Shown: positions 61,970-64,000 of the stretch, in pieces | Position numbering within the stretch: the first letter of the stretch is position 1 | Layout of the letters: each line of letters starts with the position of its first letter | Source of the DNA: Amycolatopsis sp. NBC_01480 | Lineage (GTDB): Bacteria > Actinomycetota > Actinomycetes > Mycobacteriales > Pseudonocardiaceae | Reading direction: 5' to 3' | Assembly: GCF_036227205.1 (NCBI RefSeq) | Contig: NZ_CP109442.1 | Span: 2,914,001 to 2,978,000, forward strand | DNA: 64,000 nt | The notes under the pieces: generated by a model | What the model saw: the letters and a program-made list of their open reading frames with translations, nothing else | The model's database searches: none | What the model was told of the DNA's origin: nothing | Made by a program: the position numbers and the translations under genes

Positions 61970-62097
61970 GGCGCGACAGGATGCCGAAGCCGGCGCCGCG
62001 GAGGCAAATCCGCCACCCGTAGGGGTGAACCCTGAACTTCGAGCGGTTTGCCACTTTCCGGCCCGCTTCGGCGTCCCGGCCCGGAATGATGTCCGCC

Positions 62098-63274
62098 ATG
62101 ACCAACGCAGTCGCCGACGTCGTCGTCCCGCGCAGCCCGCTCGGGAAGACCCGGCTTTTCTTCGCGCGGCACTGGCACCGCGGTACCCCCGGCCGGCCGA
62201 CGCCCGCGTGGGTCCTGCGGTTCTGCTTCGGCATGTGGCTGGCGGCGTTCGCGTTCAAGCTGGTCGGCTCGTCGTGGGACATGTCGTGGCACTTCAGGTG
62301 GCTGCGTGACGACCTCGCGCCGCCGCACCTGATCAACACCGTCGGCACCGTGATCATCGTGGTGCTGGTGGCCATCCACAGTTACACGGGCCTCGGCTGC
62401 GACAAGCCCTCGCTGCGGCTGATGCAGACCGGGCTCGTGGTGTTCCTGGTGGCCGCGCCGCTGGACGTGATCAACCACCGCGTGAACGCGGCTCGACCTC
62501 ACCGCGTGGAGCCCGTCGCACATGATGCTGTACCTGGGCACCGGCATCATGCAGGCCGGCGTGCTGCTGGCGTGGTTCCGGCTGGCGCCGCCGGGGCGCT
62601 TCCGCACCGGGGTGCTGCTGGCGCTGTGGGCGTTTTTCCTGGAGAACACGTTCTTCCCGAACGGCCAGCAGGAGTACGGCATCCTCGGCCTGCGCGCGTG
62701 GGAGCGCGGGACCCCGGAGGCCGAGCCGACGCTGCTGTCCTTCGCCGCGAACCAGATCGGCCACCCGGTGGACCGCACCGCGATCCTGCACTTCACCATG
62801 CCGATCCCGTCATGGGTGTACCCGTTGTGGGGCATCGCGGTTTCCGGCCTGATCCTGGCACTGGCGCGGCACACCCTGGGCCGCCGCTGGTCGGCGCTCG
62901 CGGTGGCGGCGGCGTACGTGGCCTACCGCTCGGTGATGTGGCCTTTGCTGCTGGGCCTTGGCTTCCCGGTCTCGACGGTCCCGTTCTACCTGCTGGCCGT
63001 CGGCCTCGCCGTGGACCTGGCCTTCCGCGTCGGCGCCGGCCACCGCGTCGCCACGGCGGGCATCGGCGCACTGCTGGTGACGGCCTTCGGGTACGGCGCT
63101 TTGTGGCTCCAGTCCCAGCTCCGCCCCTGGCTCCTGGGCGACGCGCACACGGAGTCCGCGCCGCCGGTCGCTTACTGGACCTCGCTGGTCGCTCTGGTGG
63201 GCGTTTTTGCCTTGTGGGCAGCGGCTTCCCCGGCGACCCGGTGGTGGACCGCGCGGCGGCGAGCCAGCGCGTAG
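62098..63274 (+). pseudogene. Integral membrane protein gene split by a +1 frameshift
   Basis: Hypothetical membrane protein, about 390 aa if repaired. The first part (from ATG 62098) reads through several membrane helices up to LDVINHRVN; there the frame moves by +1 at 62488-62491 (GCGG where GGG is expected), and the second part continues LDLTAWSPSHMMLYLGTGIM to the TAG at 63274. The two halves join into one smooth protein, so a single extra base, real or a sequencing error, breaks the gene. I do not recognise the family. No strong ribosome site at 62098. Confidence 0.7.
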
Positions 63275-63288
63275 CCCCGGCTAGAACC

Positions 63289-63331
63289 GAAAACGGCCCT
63301 CCCCGGTTCGGGACCGGGAAGGGCCGTTTTC
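63289..63331. terminator. Bidirectional terminator between the membrane-protein gene and fba
   Basis: Stem AAAACGGCCCTTCCCGGT / CCGGGGAGGGCCGTTTT (one mismatch), with A/T runs on both sides so that it can end transcripts from either direction. It lies between convergent genes. Confidence 0.85.
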
Positions 63332-63348
63332 CTTGCTGCAGAACCAGA

Positions 63349-64000
63349 TCAGCCGAGCTTCTTGCCCGCCGCACCAAGAGCCTCGACGGCCTCGACGACG
63401 CGCTGCGCCATGCCGGTCTCCGCGGCCTTGAGGTAGCTGCGCGGGTCGTAGACCTTCTTGTTGCCGACCTCGCCGTCGATCTTCAGGACGCCGTCGTAGT
63501 TCTTGAAGAAGTGGTCGGCGATCGGGCGGGTGAAGGCGTACTGCGTGTCGGTGTCGACGTTCATCTTCACCACGCCGTACGACACCGCCTCGCGGATCTC
63601 CTCCGGCAGCGAGCCCGAGCCGCCGTGGAAGACGAGCTCGAACGGCTTCGAACCGGCCGCCAGGCCGAGCTTCTTCGACGCCGCCTCCTGGCCGCCCTTG
63701 AGCACGTCCGGGCGCAGCTTGACGTTGCCCGGCTTGTACACGCCGTGCACGTTGCCGAACGTCGCGGCCAGCAGGTAGCGGCCGTGCTCGCCGGAGCCGA
63801 GCGCGTCGATCGTCTTCAGGAAGTCGCCCTCGGCGGTGTAGAGCTTCTCGTTGATGTCGTGCGCGACGCCATCCTCCTCGCCGCCCACGACGCCGATCTC
63901 GACCTCGAGGATGATCTTCGCGGCGGCGGTCTTGGCCAGCAGCTCCTGCGCGATCTCGAGGTTCTCGTCGAGGTCGATCGCGGAGCCGTCCCACATGTGC
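63349..64000 (-). CDS. fba: Class II fructose-bisphosphate aldolase (C-terminal part)
   Basis: Zinc-dependent aldolase of glycolysis and gluconeogenesis, cleaving fructose-1,6-bisphosphate to DHAP and glyceraldehyde-3-phosphate. The visible C-terminal ~217 residues include the metal-ligand region EVEIGVVGGEEDGVAHD, VHGVYKPGNV, the phosphate-binding VFHGGSGSL and NVDTDTQYAFTRP. The N-terminus lies beyond the right edge. The C-terminal AAGKKLG is normal for actinobacterial type A enzymes. Terminator at 63289. Confidence 0.96.
   Translation of the reverse strand, partial: HMWDGSAIDLDENLEIAQELLAKTAAAKIILEVEIGVVGGEEDGVAHDINEKLYTAEGDFLKTIDALGSGEHGRYLLAATFGNVHGVYKPGNVKLRPDVLKGGQEAASKKLGLAAGSKPFELVFHGGSGSLPEEIREAVSYGVVKMNVDTDTQYAFTRPIADHFFKNYDGVLKIDGEVGNKKVYDPRSYLKAAETGMAQRVVEAVEALGAAGKKLG

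Overview
The window looks like chromosome from a high-GC actinomycete of the Pseudonocardiaceae, most likely Amycolatopsis or a close relative. The reasons are the very high G+C with dense two-strand coding, frequent GTG and TTG starts, F420-type LLM oxidoreductase, EspG- and PPE-like ESX-associated proteins, DUF3558 and DUF3151 proteins, and four scattered purine genes (purC, purB, purD, purA). I see no rRNA, tRNA, CRISPR array, insertion sequence or prophage. The left edge cuts an aldehyde dehydrogenase and the right edge cuts a class II fructose-bisphosphate aldolase.

Layout. 1-10.5 kb: aldehyde dehydrogenase, a divergent MFS exporter/ArsR-type regulator pair, small metabolic enzymes, a non-coding tandem-repeat block, a patatin, an XRE regulator, purC and a DUF62 SAM hydrolase. 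10.5-16 kb: a polar amino acid ABC transporter with three tandem paralogous binding proteins, then purB. 16.1-30.7 kb: a galactoside catabolic island. It holds a secreted GH27 and a cytoplasmic GH36 alpha-galactosidase, an ABC sugar importer without its own ATPase, a candidate set of enzymes for the oxidative De Ley-Doudoroff route (SDR dehydrogenase, lactonase, DgoD dehydratase, KDGal kinase, KDPGal aldolase), a DUF4380 protein, a methyltransferase and a FadR-type GntR regulator. Its transcription units start from two divergent intergenic regions that carry the same 13-bp AT-rich palindrome, which I infer is the operator. 30.7-36.1 kb: TetR, a SigE-type sigma factor with a membrane partner, threonine aldolase, a HAD hydrolase and an aminotransferase.

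36.1-43.3 kb is an accessory, surface-oriented region. It contains an NPP1 (necrosis-inducing-like) secreted protein, a WXG-type protein fused to a lytic transglycosylase domain that is interrupted by a 365-residue intein with a LAGLIDADG endonuclease and a zinc-finger-like insertion, and a set of ESX-associated genes (EspG, PPE-like, DUF3558 lipoprotein, small helical proteins) without secretion machinery nearby. 43.4-64 kb: purD, a secreted glycerophosphodiesterase, a serine hydrolase, an amino acid permease, a CPA1 antiporter, an LLM oxidoreductase, purA, a secreted HNH nuclease, a GH18 protein, an FAD protein, an MFS transporter, a GGDEF protein, a frameshifted membrane protein and fba.

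At least two families of dispersed intergenic palindromes lie at gene ends: a 46-bp element in three copies and a ~43-51-bp element in two. They probably act as terminators; in two places the 46-bp element supplies the stop codon of a neighbouring gene. The best leads for new biology are the intein-bearing transglycosylase, the shared galactose operator, and the palindrome families.
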